Below, one piece after another: positions 25,661-34,356 of a stretch of 64,000 nucleotides of DNA (position 1 is the first letter of the stretch; each line of letters begins with the position of its first letter). The DNA is taken from the NCBI RefSeq assembly GCF_002163755.1, contig NZ_CP015863.1:682001-746000 (forward strand), given 5' to 3'. The notes below the pieces were generated by a model that ran no database searches, was not told where the DNA came from, and saw only the letters and a list, made by a program, of their open reading frames with translations. The translations under genes were made by a program, and so were the position numbers. The stretch comes from Vibrio campbellii CAIM 519 = NBRC 15631 = ATCC 25920. GTDB lineage: Bacteria; Pseudomonadota; Gammaproteobacteria; Enterobacterales; Vibrionaceae.

Positions 25661-25885
25661 ATGCAACCGAATATTTGCCCAACATGCGACATCGAATTGG
25701 AATGGTCAGTGCAATACCATTGCAATAAGTGTGAGTCGGATTATAAGAAAGTGGGATTTTGTCCAGATTGCGACGCTGAACTGGAAAAGCTACAAGCTTG
25801 TGGTGCAGCAAACTACTTTTGCAACAGTTGTAATGAACTCAAATCGAAATCACGAGTTCGATTTGAGTTTCAAAAAATCAGTTAA
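25661..25885 (+). CDS. yfgJ: Zinc-ribbon protein, YfgJ-like (DUF1407)
   Basis: This is a 74-residue protein made of paired zinc ribbons: CPTC, CNKC, CPDC and CNSC, with the conserved core LQACGAANYFC. E. coli YfgJ, in the same der-xseA neighbourhood, has the same layout; its function is not established. ATG 25661 is chosen because AGGGG lies seven bases upstream; an ATG at 25634 would add nine non-conserved residues. Its stop overlaps the end of the convergent xseA gene by eight bases. Confidence 0.85.
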   Translation: MQPNICPTCDIELEWSVQYHCNKCESDYKKVGFCPDCDAELEKLQACGAANYFCNSCNELKSKSRVRFEFQKIS

Positions 25886-27209
25886 CGGTAGAGCGAAGCT
25901 CACCATCAGATAAGCGGGTGACCAATACGTCGCCCGTTTTCACATCTTTCGCCTGGGTAACAACCTGACCTTGCTCAGTTTGAGTAATCGAGTAACCACG
26001 TTTTAGCGTTGCCAGTGGGCTTACCGTATCTAACTTCTCCGCTGCAATTGCCAGTTGATGGCGCATGGTCAGTAACTTACGGTCCATCGCATCCAGCAAT
26101 TTTTGCTCAACTCGGTCAAGCTTCGACTTCTGCTCAGCCAAGCGCTTTACTGGTGAGTTCAGTTGTAGGCGATGATGTTTGCGTTCCACCGCTTGTTGGC
26201 GTGTCGTGATGAATCGTTGCATCGCGCGTTGCAGGCGCATCTCCAACTCATCAAGTTGTTGTGTCTGGCGCTGCAATTGATAGCTTGGATGCTGGCGCTC
26301 TAAACGGTGCATCAGTTGAGCCGATTGCTGTTTTTGTTGCGCTAGGTAGTAACGCATTGCACTGGCTAGCTTATGTTGGCGAGTCACCAAAGCTTGATCT
26401 TTGTTGCTGTTATCGCGGCTTACCAATTCAGCCGCCGCTGATGGCGTCGGCGCTCGCATGTCCGCAACAAAGTCAGCAATTGTCACGTCAACTTCATGAC
26501 CAACTGCACTGATGATCGGAATTTGGCTTGCAGCAATAGTACGAGCAAGGATTTCGTTGTTAAAGCACCAAAGGTCCTCTAACGAACCGCCACCACGACC
26601 AACAATCAATACATCACATTCATCACGACTGTTTGCACGGCCGATTGCCTGCGCAATTTGAATGGCTGCTTCTTCACCTTGCACCATGGTTGGGTAAACC
26701 ACCACGGGTAGAGAAGGATCTCGGCGTTTCAATACATCTAGTATATCGTAAAGTGCGGCACCGGTTTTCGAGGTGATCACACCAACGCGTTTTGGGTGCT
26801 CAGGTAAAGGCTGCTTATTGGTTTGAGCAAACAAACCTTCTGCTGCCAGTTTCATCTTAAGTGCTTCGAACTCTTGCTGCAGACGACCATCACCTTCTGG
26901 TTGCATGCTTTCGATGATCAATTGATAGTCACCACGTGGCTCGTACAGAGACAGACGGGCTTTAACTAATACTTGATTGCCGTTAGCAGGTTTGAAAGTG
27001 ACGCGACGATTGTTACCACGGAACATGGCACATTTAACTTGAGCGCGAGAATCTTTAAGAGTGAGGTACCAGTGACCAGAGACGGGAGCTGAGAAGTTGG
27101 ATATCTCTCCGACAAGCCAGACGATCCCCATTTCGTTTTCGAGCAGCAGACGCACTTCGGCATTGAGACGAGAAACAGTGAAGATGTTTTGATTGGTCTG
27201 GGAGAGCAC
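25878..27209 (-). CDS. xseA: Exodeoxyribonuclease VII large subunit
   Basis: XseA, with XseB, forms exonuclease VII, which degrades single-stranded DNA from both ends. It has an N-terminal OB domain (NIFTVSRLNAEVRLLLE, WLVGEISNFSAPVSGHWYLT), a catalytic core with VGRGGGSLEDLWCFN and AVGHEVDVTIADFVADMRA, and a long coiled-coil region. The 5' open frame reaches a TTG at 27263, but a GTG at 27209 with GGA upstream gives the family N-terminus and 443 residues, so I chose it. It is divergent from guaB and convergent with yfgJ. Confidence 0.94.
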   Translation of the reverse strand: MLSQTNQNIFTVSRLNAEVRLLLENEMGIVWLVGEISNFSAPVSGHWYLTLKDSRAQVKCAMFRGNNRRVTFKPANGNQVLVKARLSLYEPRGDYQLIIESMQPEGDGRLQQEFEALKMKLAAEGLFAQTNKQPLPEHPKRVGVITSKTGAALYDILDVLKRRDPSLPVVVYPTMVQGEEAAIQIAQAIGRANSRDECDVLIVGRGGGSLEDLWCFNNEILARTIAASQIPIISAVGHEVDVTIADFVADMRAPTPSAAAELVSRDNSNKDQALVTRQHKLASAMRYYLAQQKQQSAQLMHRLERQHPSYQLQRQTQQLDELEMRLQRAMQRFITTRQQAVERKHHRLQLNSPVKRLAEQKSKLDRVEQKLLDAMDRKLLTMRHQLAIAAEKLDTVSPLATLKRGYSITQTEQGQVVTQAKDVKTGDVLVTRLSDGELRSTVN

Positions 27210-27297
27210 AGCTAATTCCGTAGACGTGAGTATGGAAATTAGCGGCAATATAATACATAGCAAGGGGGTAATTGCAAGAAAAAAATTAAAAAAATTG

Positions 27298-27326
27298 TGG
27301 TCAAGCGATTGCGTTAACCGTATAAT
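27298..27326 (+). promoter_or_regulatory. guaB promoter with PurR-like operator
   Basis: TGGTCA (27298-27303), a 17-bp spacer and a perfect TATAAT (27321-27326) form a sigma-70 promoter about 115 bp before guaB. A 16-bp segment at 27299-27314 (GGTCAAGCGATTGCGT) matches the PurR consensus ACGCAAACGTTTGCGT at 11 positions. It overlaps the -35 and spacer, where a repressor would block polymerase. guaBA is PurR-controlled in E. coli. Confidence 0.55.
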
Positions 27327-27441
27327 CCCTCCGCAATATCTAATCCAAATGTAGCCAACAACCTAAAATTGGTTACCCTCATTATGCGAAACGATGAGAT
27401 TGGATTGTTCTTTCTACTCCTCTAATTGTGAGATATTGCAA

Positions 27442-28905
27442 ATGCTAAGAATTGCCAAAGAAGCGCTGACATTCGATGACGTACTACTCGTGCCAGCTCA
27501 CTCCACTGTTCTCCCAAACACAGCTGATCTTCGCACCCAGTTGACCAAGAACATCACCCTAAACATCCCAATGATTTCAGCGTCTATGGACACTGTTACT
27601 GAAGCTCGTCTAGCTATCGCGCTAGCGCAAGAGGGTGGCATTGGCTTTATCCACAAAAACATGTCTATTGAGCAGCAAGCTGCTGAAGTTCGTAAAGTTA
27701 AGAAGTTTGAAGCTGGCGTTGTTTCTGACCCAGTTACGGTAAACCCTGAAGCGACAATCGCTGACGTGGTTGCACTGACTGACAAACACGGCTTCGCTGG
27801 TTTCCCTGTAATCACAGAGAACAACGAGCTTGTAGGCATTATCACTGGTCGTGATGTGCGCTTTGTTACTGACCTTTCTAAGAAGGTGTCTTCAGTAATG
27901 ACAGCAAAAGAAAAACTTGCAGCAGTAAAAGAAGGTGCAACACGTGAAGAAGTGCAAGAGAAGATGCACGAAGCACGCGTTGAGAAAGTATTGGTTGTGA
28001 ACGATGAGTTCCAACTAACCGGTATGATCACTGCGAAAGACTTCCACAAAGCAGAACGTAAACCAAACGCATGTAAAGATGAGCGCGGTCGTCTACGTGT
28101 TGGCGCAGCCGTTGGTGCAGGTGCTGGCAACGAAGAGCGTGTTGCTGCTCTAGTTGAAGCGGGTGTTGACGTTCTACTTATCGACTCTTCACACGGTCAC
28201 TCTGAAGGTGTACTAAACCGCATCCGCGAAACTCGCGCTGCTTACCCAGATCTAGACATCATCGGCGGTAACGTTGCGACAGGAGCTGGTGCTAAAGCAC
28301 TTATCGAAGCGGGTGTTAGCGCAGTGAAAGTGGGTATCGGCCCTGGTTCAATCTGTACAACTCGTATCGTAACGGGCGTTGGTGTTCCTCAAGTAACAGC
28401 AATCGCAGACGCAGCAGAAGTGGCGAACTCATTCGGCATTCCAGTTATCGCTGACGGCGGTATCCGTTTCTCTGGTGACATCTGTAAAGCAATCGTAGCT
28501 GGCGCATCTTGTGTGATGGTTGGTTCAATGTTCGCAGGTACAGAAGAAGCACCGGGTGAAGTGATTCTTTACAACGGTCGTTCTTACAAGTCTTACCGTG
28601 GCATGGGTTCTCTTGGTGCGATGTCTCAAGGTTCATCTGACCGTTACTTCCAGTCTGACAATGCAGCAGACAAGCTAGTACCTGAAGGTATCGAAGGTCG
28701 TATCGCATACAAAGGTCGTCTAAAAGAAATCGTACACCAACAAATGGGTGGTCTACGTTCAAGCATGGGTCTTACTGGCTCTGCAACGATTGAAGATATG
28801 CGTACTAAAGCTGAATTTGTTCGTATCTCAGGTGCGGGCATGGCTGAATCACACGTACACGACGTTCAAATCACTAAGGAAGCGCCAAACTACCGTCGCG
28901 GTTAA
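27442..28905 (+). CDS. guaB: Inosine-5'-monophosphate dehydrogenase
   Basis: GuaB oxidises IMP to XMP with NAD+, the first step from IMP to GMP. ATG 27442 gives 487 residues beginning MLRIAKEALTFDDVLLVPAH, as in E. coli; the open frame from 27394 adds 16 unsupported residues. It has two CBS domains (about residues 93-205), the catalytic cysteine in GPGSICTTRIVTGVG (about 299-313) and the mobile flap. It is followed by guaA after 126 bp. Confidence 0.97.
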   Translation: MLRIAKEALTFDDVLLVPAHSTVLPNTADLRTQLTKNITLNIPMISASMDTVTEARLAIALAQEGGIGFIHKNMSIEQQAAEVRKVKKFEAGVVSDPVTVNPEATIADVVALTDKHGFAGFPVITENNELVGIITGRDVRFVTDLSKKVSSVMTAKEKLAAVKEGATREEVQEKMHEARVEKVLVVNDEFQLTGMITAKDFHKAERKPNACKDERGRLRVGAAVGAGAGNEERVAALVEAGVDVLLIDSSHGHSEGVLNRIRETRAAYPDLDIIGGNVATGAGAKALIEAGVSAVKVGIGPGSICTTRIVTGVGVPQVTAIADAAEVANSFGIPVIADGGIRFSGDICKAIVAGASCVMVGSMFAGTEEAPGEVILYNGRSYKSYRGMGSLGAMSQGSSDRYFQSDNAADKLVPEGIEGRIAYKGRLKEIVHQQMGGLRSSMGLTGSATIEDMRTKAEFVRISGAGMAESHVHDVQITKEAPNYRRG

Positions 28906-28940
28906 TTTTTACTGTTGTAAAAATAAAACCTATATACCCG

Positions 28941-28956
28941 ACGTAAACGTTTGCTT
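28941..28956 (+). promoter_or_regulatory. PurR box in the guaB-guaA spacer
   Basis: ACGTAAACGTTTGCTT matches the PurR consensus ACGCAAACGTTTGCGT at 14 of 16 positions. It lies just downstream of a possible promoter (TTTACT 28908-28913, 17-bp spacer, TATATA 28931-28936). It suggests that guaA has its own purine-repressed promoter in addition to read-through from guaB. Confidence 0.65.
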
Positions 28957-28977
28957 TTTTCCTTGAAGCATTAATAA

Positions 28978-29004
28978 GAGGCGAGTACACTCGCCTCCGT
29001 TTTA
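28978..29004 (+). terminator. Hairpin before guaA, possible attenuator/terminator
   Basis: An 8-bp perfect stem GAGGCGAG/CTCGCCTC with loop TACA is followed by CGTTTT. It lies between the PurR box and the guaA start at 29032, so read-through into guaA is probably partial or controlled. The T-run is short. Confidence 0.5.
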
Positions 29005-29031
29005 ATAACCTAGCTTATAAGACTGCTCAAA

Positions 29032-30585
29032 ATGACTAAAAATATTCATGACCAACGTATTCTGATCTTGGACTTCGGTTCTCAGTACACTCAGCTAGTA
29101 GCGCGCCGTGTACGTGAAATCGGTGTTTACTGTGAACTGTGGAGCTGGGACGTTGAAGAAGCGGATATTCGTGAATTCAATCCAGACGGTATCATCCTAT
29201 CTGGTGGTCCAGAAAGCGTAACGGAAGATAACTCTCCACGCGCTCCTCAATACGTATTTGACTCTGGTGTGCCAGTACTAGGTGTATGTTACGGCATGCA
29301 AACTATGGCTGAGCAGCTAGGTGGTAAAGTAGCGGGCTCTACTGAACGTGAATTCGGCTACGCACAAGTTAAAGTTTCTGGTGAATCTGCACTGTTTAAA
29401 GATCTTGAGCTAACTCAAGATGTGTGGATGAGCCACGGTGACAAAGTAGTAGAAATTCCTGCTGACTTCGTGAAAGTCGGTGAGACAGATACATGTCCGT
29501 ACGCTGCGATGGCGAACGAAGAGAAGAAATACTACGGCGTTCAGTTCCACCCAGAAGTAACGCACACGAAAGGCGGCCTACAAATGCTAGAGAACTTCGT
29601 TCTTGGCGTATGTGGCTGTGAGCGTCTATGGACTTCTGAATCTATCATCGAAGACGCGGTTGCTCGTATTAAAGAGCAAGTAGGTGACGACGAAGTTATC
29701 CTAGGTCTATCTGGTGGTGTTGATTCATCGGTAGTAGCGATGCTAGTTCACCGTGCAATCGGCGACAAGCTAACGTGTGTGTTCGTAGATAACGGTCTTC
29801 TTCGTTTAAACGAAGGTCAGCAAGTAATGGATATGTTCGGCGACCAATTTGGTTTGAACATCATCAAAGTTGACGCTGAAGATCGCTTCCTAAAAGCACT
29901 TGAAGGCAAAGCGGATCCTGAAGAGAAGCGCAAGACAATCGGTCACGTATTCGTAGACGTATTTGATGAAGAGTCTAAGAAGCTGAAAAACGCGAAATGG
30001 CTAGCTCAAGGTACGATTTACCCAGACGTTATCGAATCTGCTGCATCTAAGACTGGTAAAGCGCACGTGATCAAATCACACCATAACGTGGGTGGTCTTC
30101 CAGATGACATGGAAATGGGTCTTGTTGAGCCACTACGTGAGTTGTTCAAAGATGAAGTTCGTAAGATCGGTCTAGAGCTTGGCCTTCCGTACAATATGCT
30201 TTACCGCCACCCATTCCCGGGTCCTGGTCTAGGTGTTCGTGTTCTTGGTGAAATCAAGAAAGAGTACTGTGACTTGCTACGTCGAGCAGACGCTATCTTC
30301 ATTGAAGAGCTACACGCTGCAGACCTATACAACAAAGTATCTCAAGCGTTCACGGTATTCCTACCAGTTCGCTCTGTAGGTGTAATGGGCGATGGTCGTA
30401 AGTACGATTGGGTTGTCTCTCTACGTGCCGTAGAAACTATCGACTTTATGACTGCGCATTGGGCACACCTACCATACGACTTCCTAGGTAAGGTTTCTAA
30501 CCGTATCATAAACGAAGTTGACGGTATTTCTCGCGTGGTTTACGACATCTCTGGTAAGCCACCAGCGACAATCGAATGGGAATAA
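29032..30585 (+). CDS. guaA: GMP synthase (glutamine-hydrolysing)
   Basis: GuaA aminates XMP to GMP using glutamine and ATP. The 517-residue protein has a class I amidotransferase domain (about 1-200) with nucleophile Cys in GVCYGMQ and His/Glu in FHPEVTH. The ATP pyrophosphatase domain carries the P-loop GLSGGVDSSVVAML (about 225-238), and the C-terminal dimerisation domain ends KPPATIEWE. A strong terminator follows. Confidence 0.98.
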   Translation: MTKNIHDQRILILDFGSQYTQLVARRVREIGVYCELWSWDVEEADIREFNPDGIILSGGPESVTEDNSPRAPQYVFDSGVPVLGVCYGMQTMAEQLGGKVAGSTEREFGYAQVKVSGESALFKDLELTQDVWMSHGDKVVEIPADFVKVGETDTCPYAAMANEEKKYYGVQFHPEVTHTKGGLQMLENFVLGVCGCERLWTSESIIEDAVARIKEQVGDDEVILGLSGGVDSSVVAMLVHRAIGDKLTCVFVDNGLLRLNEGQQVMDMFGDQFGLNIIKVDAEDRFLKALEGKADPEEKRKTIGHVFVDVFDEESKKLKNAKWLAQGTIYPDVIESAASKTGKAHVIKSHHNVGGLPDDMEMGLVEPLRELFKDEVRKIGLELGLPYNMLYRHPFPGPGLGVRVLGEIKKEYCDLLRRADAIFIEELHAADLYNKVSQAFTVFLPVRSVGVMGDGRKYDWVVSLRAVETIDFMTAHWAHLPYDFLGKVSNRIINEVDGISRVVYDISGKPPATIEWE

Positions 30586-30611
30586 TTTCCTGTTAGATAT
30601 ACCAAATTGAA

Positions 30612-30637
30612 AACCAGCCTTCGGGCTGGTTTTTTTA
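30612..30637 (+). terminator. Terminator of guaA
   Basis: A stem AACCAGCC/GGCTGGTT with a stable TTCG tetraloop is followed by five or more T, 27 bases after the guaA stop. Confidence 0.94.
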
Positions 30638-30701
30638 TGCCTGAAAAGTGTGAACGCAGGTCTCAACTTTTTTATTAGAAAATATATACATGCGATATTG
30701 T

Positions 30702-30715
30702 TGAATGTATATTCA
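30702..30715 (+). promoter_or_regulatory. ARG-box-like palindrome upstream of the NhaC-family gene
   Basis: TGAATGTATATTCA has both perfect half-sites of the ArgR consensus (TGAAT-N4-ATTCA). It ends 34 bases before the start codon of the transporter at 30750. A second, weaker inverted repeat, ATATACAT/ATGTATAT (30684-30712), overlaps it. ArgR usually binds two boxes about three bases apart; the neighbouring segment at 30680-30697 matches poorly. Confidence 0.5.
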
Positions 30716-30749
30716 TTTTTGATGTTTAGATATTAAAGTTGGTATTGCT

Positions 30750-32273
30750 ATGGAACAGGCAGAAGTTACCTCTCTCATCCCCATCATTATTACGTTAGTT
30801 CTTGCGCTAACCACAAGAAACGTTGTCGTCGGTCTTTTTGCCGGCGTTGTTAGCGGTGTGGCTATGTTAGAAGGTACATTCGTCGACAAAGGTCCGCTCG
30901 ATTCGTTTAGCGCGCTGATGAAAAGTTACCTGTTGCCGCAACTGACTGACAGTTACAACGCGGGCGTCATCCTTCTTTTGGTTTTCATTGGTGGCTTTGT
31001 TGCCTTGATGGAGAAATCTGGCGGTGGCGTGGCGTTCGCTAAAAAGGTCACACAGTGGGTTGCCAGTAAATGCCAAGCGCAGATCTCTGCTTGGTTTGGC
31101 GGCGTTGTTATTTTCTTTTCAGACCTTGGTACGCCGTTGATTGTCGGCCCTGTTTTTCGTCCTCTTTTTGATAAACTGAAGGTCTCTCGCCAGAAGCTTG
31201 CCTTTATCATCGATTCCACCTCTTCACCTGTCGCTATCCTAATTCCTTTCATCGGTTGGGGCGTTTACATTATGGGACTGATTCAGAAAGAGTTCGCAGC
31301 ACTAGACGTGGGTATCAGTGATTGGGATGCCTTTATTGGCGCGATTCCTTATCAGTTTTATGCCTTTTTAGCGATCGCGATTGTGCCGATTGTCTCTTTC
31401 CTCAAACTGGATTTTGGACCAATGGCGAAAGCCGAACAGCTTGCAGAGCAGGGTTCTGATTTTGGAAAAGTGCAAGATTCGTTGAATGTTTTTGAGCATA
31501 AAAATGCAAAAACAAGTTTTGTCTGGGCACCGCTGATCGTCATGCTAGTTGTGCTTTGTTCAATATTGGTTCCTCACGGTTTTCCATTTCAGAAAGTTTC
31601 AGGCTCCACCTTCCGTGCTGCATTGTCGTCGGCGTATTTCTTTGCTGCAATTACCCTGATTAGTTTGATGGCGTTTTATGGCGTGAGAAAGCTCTCTGAT
31701 GGCATTCAGGTTTACCTAAGAGGGATGTCGAACATGATGTCTGTTGCGGTGATCTTGGTGTTGGCGTGGTCACTGAGTTCTGTCGGTAAAGAGCTTGGCG
31801 CTGCGGCTTACATTGCAGAGCAAGCACAAGCTGGCTTCCCTTACTGGTTATTGCCTGCCGTGGCTTTTCTATTGGCGGGTATTATCTCTTTTGCTACAGG
31901 GTCGTCATGGGGTACTTTTGCCATCATGATGCCATTGGTCATTCCAACCGCTGTCGCGATTGATGCGCCATTGTTGGTGTGTATTGGTGCGGTGCTATCT
32001 GGTGGTTTATTTGGTGACCATTGTTCACCAATTTCGGAAACTACCATTTTGTCTTCGACTGGTGCGGGTTGTGAGCAGTATGAGCACTTTAGAACCCAGT
32101 TGCCTTATGCGGTACTCAACGGCGCTATCGCCCTGACAAGCTTCCTTGTTGCGGGGGTAATGGCTTCTCCTTTGATTGTGCTGGTGGCAATAGTGGCGCA
32201 GTTTGCCATTTATTTGGTGCTCTCTAAGCAGCAATCTTCACCCCTGTCAGAGCAAGTAATAGCAGAGCAATAG
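30750..32273 (+). CDS. NhaC-superfamily Na+-coupled transporter
   Basis: This is a polytopic inner-membrane protein of the NhaC/ArsB-like superfamily. The 507-residue protein begins MEQAEVTSLIPIIITLVLAL and has about eleven hydrophobic segments. It carries the conserved pattern ATGSSWGTFAIMMPLVIPTA (about 379-398) and GGLFGDHCSPISETTILSS. Such genes are usually called Na+/H+ antiporters, but some family members carry amino acids (LysW for lysine). The ARG box upstream suggests a link to arginine, which is inference. It is a single-gene unit. Confidence 0.85.
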   Translation: MEQAEVTSLIPIIITLVLALTTRNVVVGLFAGVVSGVAMLEGTFVDKGPLDSFSALMKSYLLPQLTDSYNAGVILLLVFIGGFVALMEKSGGGVAFAKKVTQWVASKCQAQISAWFGGVVIFFSDLGTPLIVGPVFRPLFDKLKVSRQKLAFIIDSTSSPVAILIPFIGWGVYIMGLIQKEFAALDVGISDWDAFIGAIPYQFYAFLAIAIVPIVSFLKLDFGPMAKAEQLAEQGSDFGKVQDSLNVFEHKNAKTSFVWAPLIVMLVVLCSILVPHGFPFQKVSGSTFRAALSSAYFFAAITLISLMAFYGVRKLSDGIQVYLRGMSNMMSVAVILVLAWSLSSVGKELGAAAYIAEQAQAGFPYWLLPAVAFLLAGIISFATGSSWGTFAIMMPLVIPTAVAIDAPLLVCIGAVLSGGLFGDHCSPISETTILSSTGAGCEQYEHFRTQLPYAVLNGAIALTSFLVAGVMASPLIVLVAIVAQFAIYLVLSKQQSSPLSEQVIAEQ

Positions 32274-32473
32274 CAATAAATGAGATCAGGGGATTATCCC
32301 CCGTTTTCTTTTGAGTCGAGGTAACAGTTTTTGTGATACTCGCTGTGTAACAGTATTTATTTATGAAATTTGCGTCGCAGAATTAATTCACTTCGCTCGG
32401 CGTTTTTTCTACATGATCCACTATGTGTCTAGTTATTCCTTGTATATTGTATTGTTCAATACGGAGATTAGAC

Positions 32474-34174
32474 ATGTTTGCACTCAAACATCTGCCTCTT
32501 GCATTAGGTTGTGTACTTGCTGCACAAGCTCATGCCAGCATGAATATCCAACCTGATCCACAAAACCCAAATGGTTACGTGATTGCTCGTGGCGACATCC
32601 AAGCTATGGAGCAAAGTAAGACTTCTGACCCTATGTATGCTATCTGGTCACAAGCGCTAGAGACTAGTCCAAATACGGTTGTTGAAGCTATTGTTCCAGG
32701 CGCAGCAAGTAACCCAGAAAACGTTCAACGTGTTGAGCGTGTTTTTCCTGAATCTGAGTGGGACTTCTTAACTCAGATGGCTGCACCAGAGTACACATAT
32801 ACTCGCTTCCTACGCGCGATTGGTAAGTTCCCTGCATTCTGTGGTGAGTACACAGACGGGCGTGATTCAGACGCGATTTGTAAGAAATCCATCGTGACAG
32901 CATTCGCGCACTTTGCCCAGGAAACCGGTGGCCACATTGCGGTTGATAACCTATCGGACAACCCGCTTGCACTGGAAGAGTGGCAACAGGCATTGGTTCA
33001 CGTGCGTGAAATGGGGTGGTCTGAAGGTCAAGAAGGCTACACGACAGGCTGTGGTCAGAACGATTGGCAAAACAAGCGTTGGCCTTGTGAGCCTGGTCAG
33101 GGATATTTTGGTCGTGGTGCAAAACAGCTTTCTTACCACTTTAACTACGGCGCGTTCTCTGAAGTGATGTTCGATGGTGATGCATCGGTGTTGTTGAAAA
33201 ATCCCGGCTTAGTCGCTGACTCATGGTTGAACCTAGCTTCTGCGATTTGGTTCTTCTTAACCCCTCAAGCGCCCAAGCCAGCAATGCTGCACGTGATTGA
33301 TCGTACTTGGGTACCATCGCAACGTGAAATTGATGCGGGCATTGGTTACGGCTTCGGTACTACGATCAACGTCATCAACGGCGGTATTGAGTGTGGTGAG
33401 CGGAACAAAGACAAAGGCCAGCCAGTTAACCGCATTCGTTACTGGGAAGGTCTAGCGGCGCACTATCAAATTCCTATCGAAGCTGATGAAACCAATACCT
33501 GTTGGCAACAAACGCCTTACGGTAGCTTAAACCTTAACGGCGCGACTGACGTTCTTTACACCAACTGGGATGGTAACTGGAAATACTACTCAGATCGCCC
33601 GGGCGGTCACTCATTTGAATGTGAGTTGGTTGGTTTCCAAACCGCGTATTCGGCACTGGTTGCTGGTGATTACGAGAAATGTGTTACCAACTTCTACCAA
33701 TCTCATGCTGGTTGGCCTGAAGTTCGCGTTGTGGATAAATTAGACCCAGTCGATCCGGTTGATCCGCCAGTGGATGGTATCGCTGCTTGGGATTCAGGCA
33801 AGGTATACAACACGGGTGATCAAGTTTCTTATCAAGGTGCTGTGTATGAAGCGAAGTGGTGGTCACAAGGCAATGAGCCTACGAAAGGAGACCCTTGGAA
33901 GTTAGTTTCAGGTACACCAACAGAGCCGCCAGCAACAGAACCACCGGCCACTGAGCCTCCTGTTACTGAACCGCCAGTGACAGAGCCACCAGTCACAGAA
34001 CCTGAACCACCAGTATCAGGTGACTTTATTGCATGGGAACCGGGTGTCACTCAAGTAGCGAATGGCGACAAAGTGACTTATCAAGGTAAATGCTTTATTG
34101 CGAAAAATGGCCCAGGAGTATGGGAAACGCCAACTCAGAGCAATTGGTTCTGGGATGAGATCTCTTGCCAGTAA
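32474..34174 (+). CDS. Secreted GH19 chitinase with two carbohydrate-binding modules
   Basis: This is a predicted secreted endochitinase. ATG 32474 (ACGGAG upstream) gives 566 residues with a signal peptide cut after AHA (about residue 21). The GH19 domain covers about 95-415, with catalytic Glu150 in HFAQETGGH and the substrate motif YFGRGAKQLSYHFNYG (211-226). A CBM5/12-type module follows (436-480, AAWDSGKVYNTGDQVSYQG), then a TEPPx linker and a divergent second CBM-like module (517-565) with Cys540 and Cys565. It is a single-gene unit with its own terminator. An upstream ATG at 32423 would destroy the signal peptide. Confidence 0.92.
   Translation: MFALKHLPLALGCVLAAQAHASMNIQPDPQNPNGYVIARGDIQAMEQSKTSDPMYAIWSQALETSPNTVVEAIVPGAASNPENVQRVERVFPESEWDFLTQMAAPEYTYTRFLRAIGKFPAFCGEYTDGRDSDAICKKSIVTAFAHFAQETGGHIAVDNLSDNPLALEEWQQALVHVREMGWSEGQEGYTTGCGQNDWQNKRWPCEPGQGYFGRGAKQLSYHFNYGAFSEVMFDGDASVLLKNPGLVADSWLNLASAIWFFLTPQAPKPAMLHVIDRTWVPSQREIDAGIGYGFGTTINVINGGIECGERNKDKGQPVNRIRYWEGLAAHYQIPIEADETNTCWQQTPYGSLNLNGATDVLYTNWDGNWKYYSDRPGGHSFECELVGFQTAYSALVAGDYEKCVTNFYQSHAGWPEVRVVDKLDPVDPVDPPVDGIAAWDSGKVYNTGDQVSYQGAVYEAKWWSQGNEPTKGDPWKLVSGTPTEPPATEPPATEPPVTEPPVTEPPVTEPEPPVSGDFIAWEPGVTQVANGDKVTYQGKCFIAKNGPGVWETPTQSNWFWDEISCQ
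33920..34003 (+). repeat. TEPPA/TEPPV linker repeat in the chitinase
   Basis: Five tandem 15-bp units encoding Thr-Glu-Pro-Pro-(Ala/Val), plus a final partial unit, form a Pro/Thr linker between the two carbohydrate-binding modules. Such in-frame repeats can change copy number between strains. Confidence 0.85.
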
Positions 34175-34202
34175 TTGAACAATAAATAGTCTAAGTAACT
34201 AT

Positions 34203-34236
34203 AAAGACTCTGCTTTTTAGCAGGGTCTTTTTTTAT
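34203..34236 (+). terminator. Terminator of the chitinase gene
   Basis: An 11-bp stem AAAGACTCTGC/GCAGGGTCTTT (one G-T pair) is followed by TTTTT, 29 bases after the stop. Confidence 0.9.
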
Positions 34237-34356
34237 TCGTTTGTTTGCCTGTTTATGCAATCTAAGTTTTCAATAACGTCTTTTCTCTTTTGATTTTTTG
34301 TCCATTAAAATTCGCGCGCAATTTTTATCAACATTTTTGAAAACAGGTACGCTTAC

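Noticed and set aside
27498..28130. 210-residue minus-strand reading frame inside guaB
   Set aside because: It is antisense to a strongly conserved core enzyme, with skewed Ser/Thr/Ala composition typical of a shadow frame.
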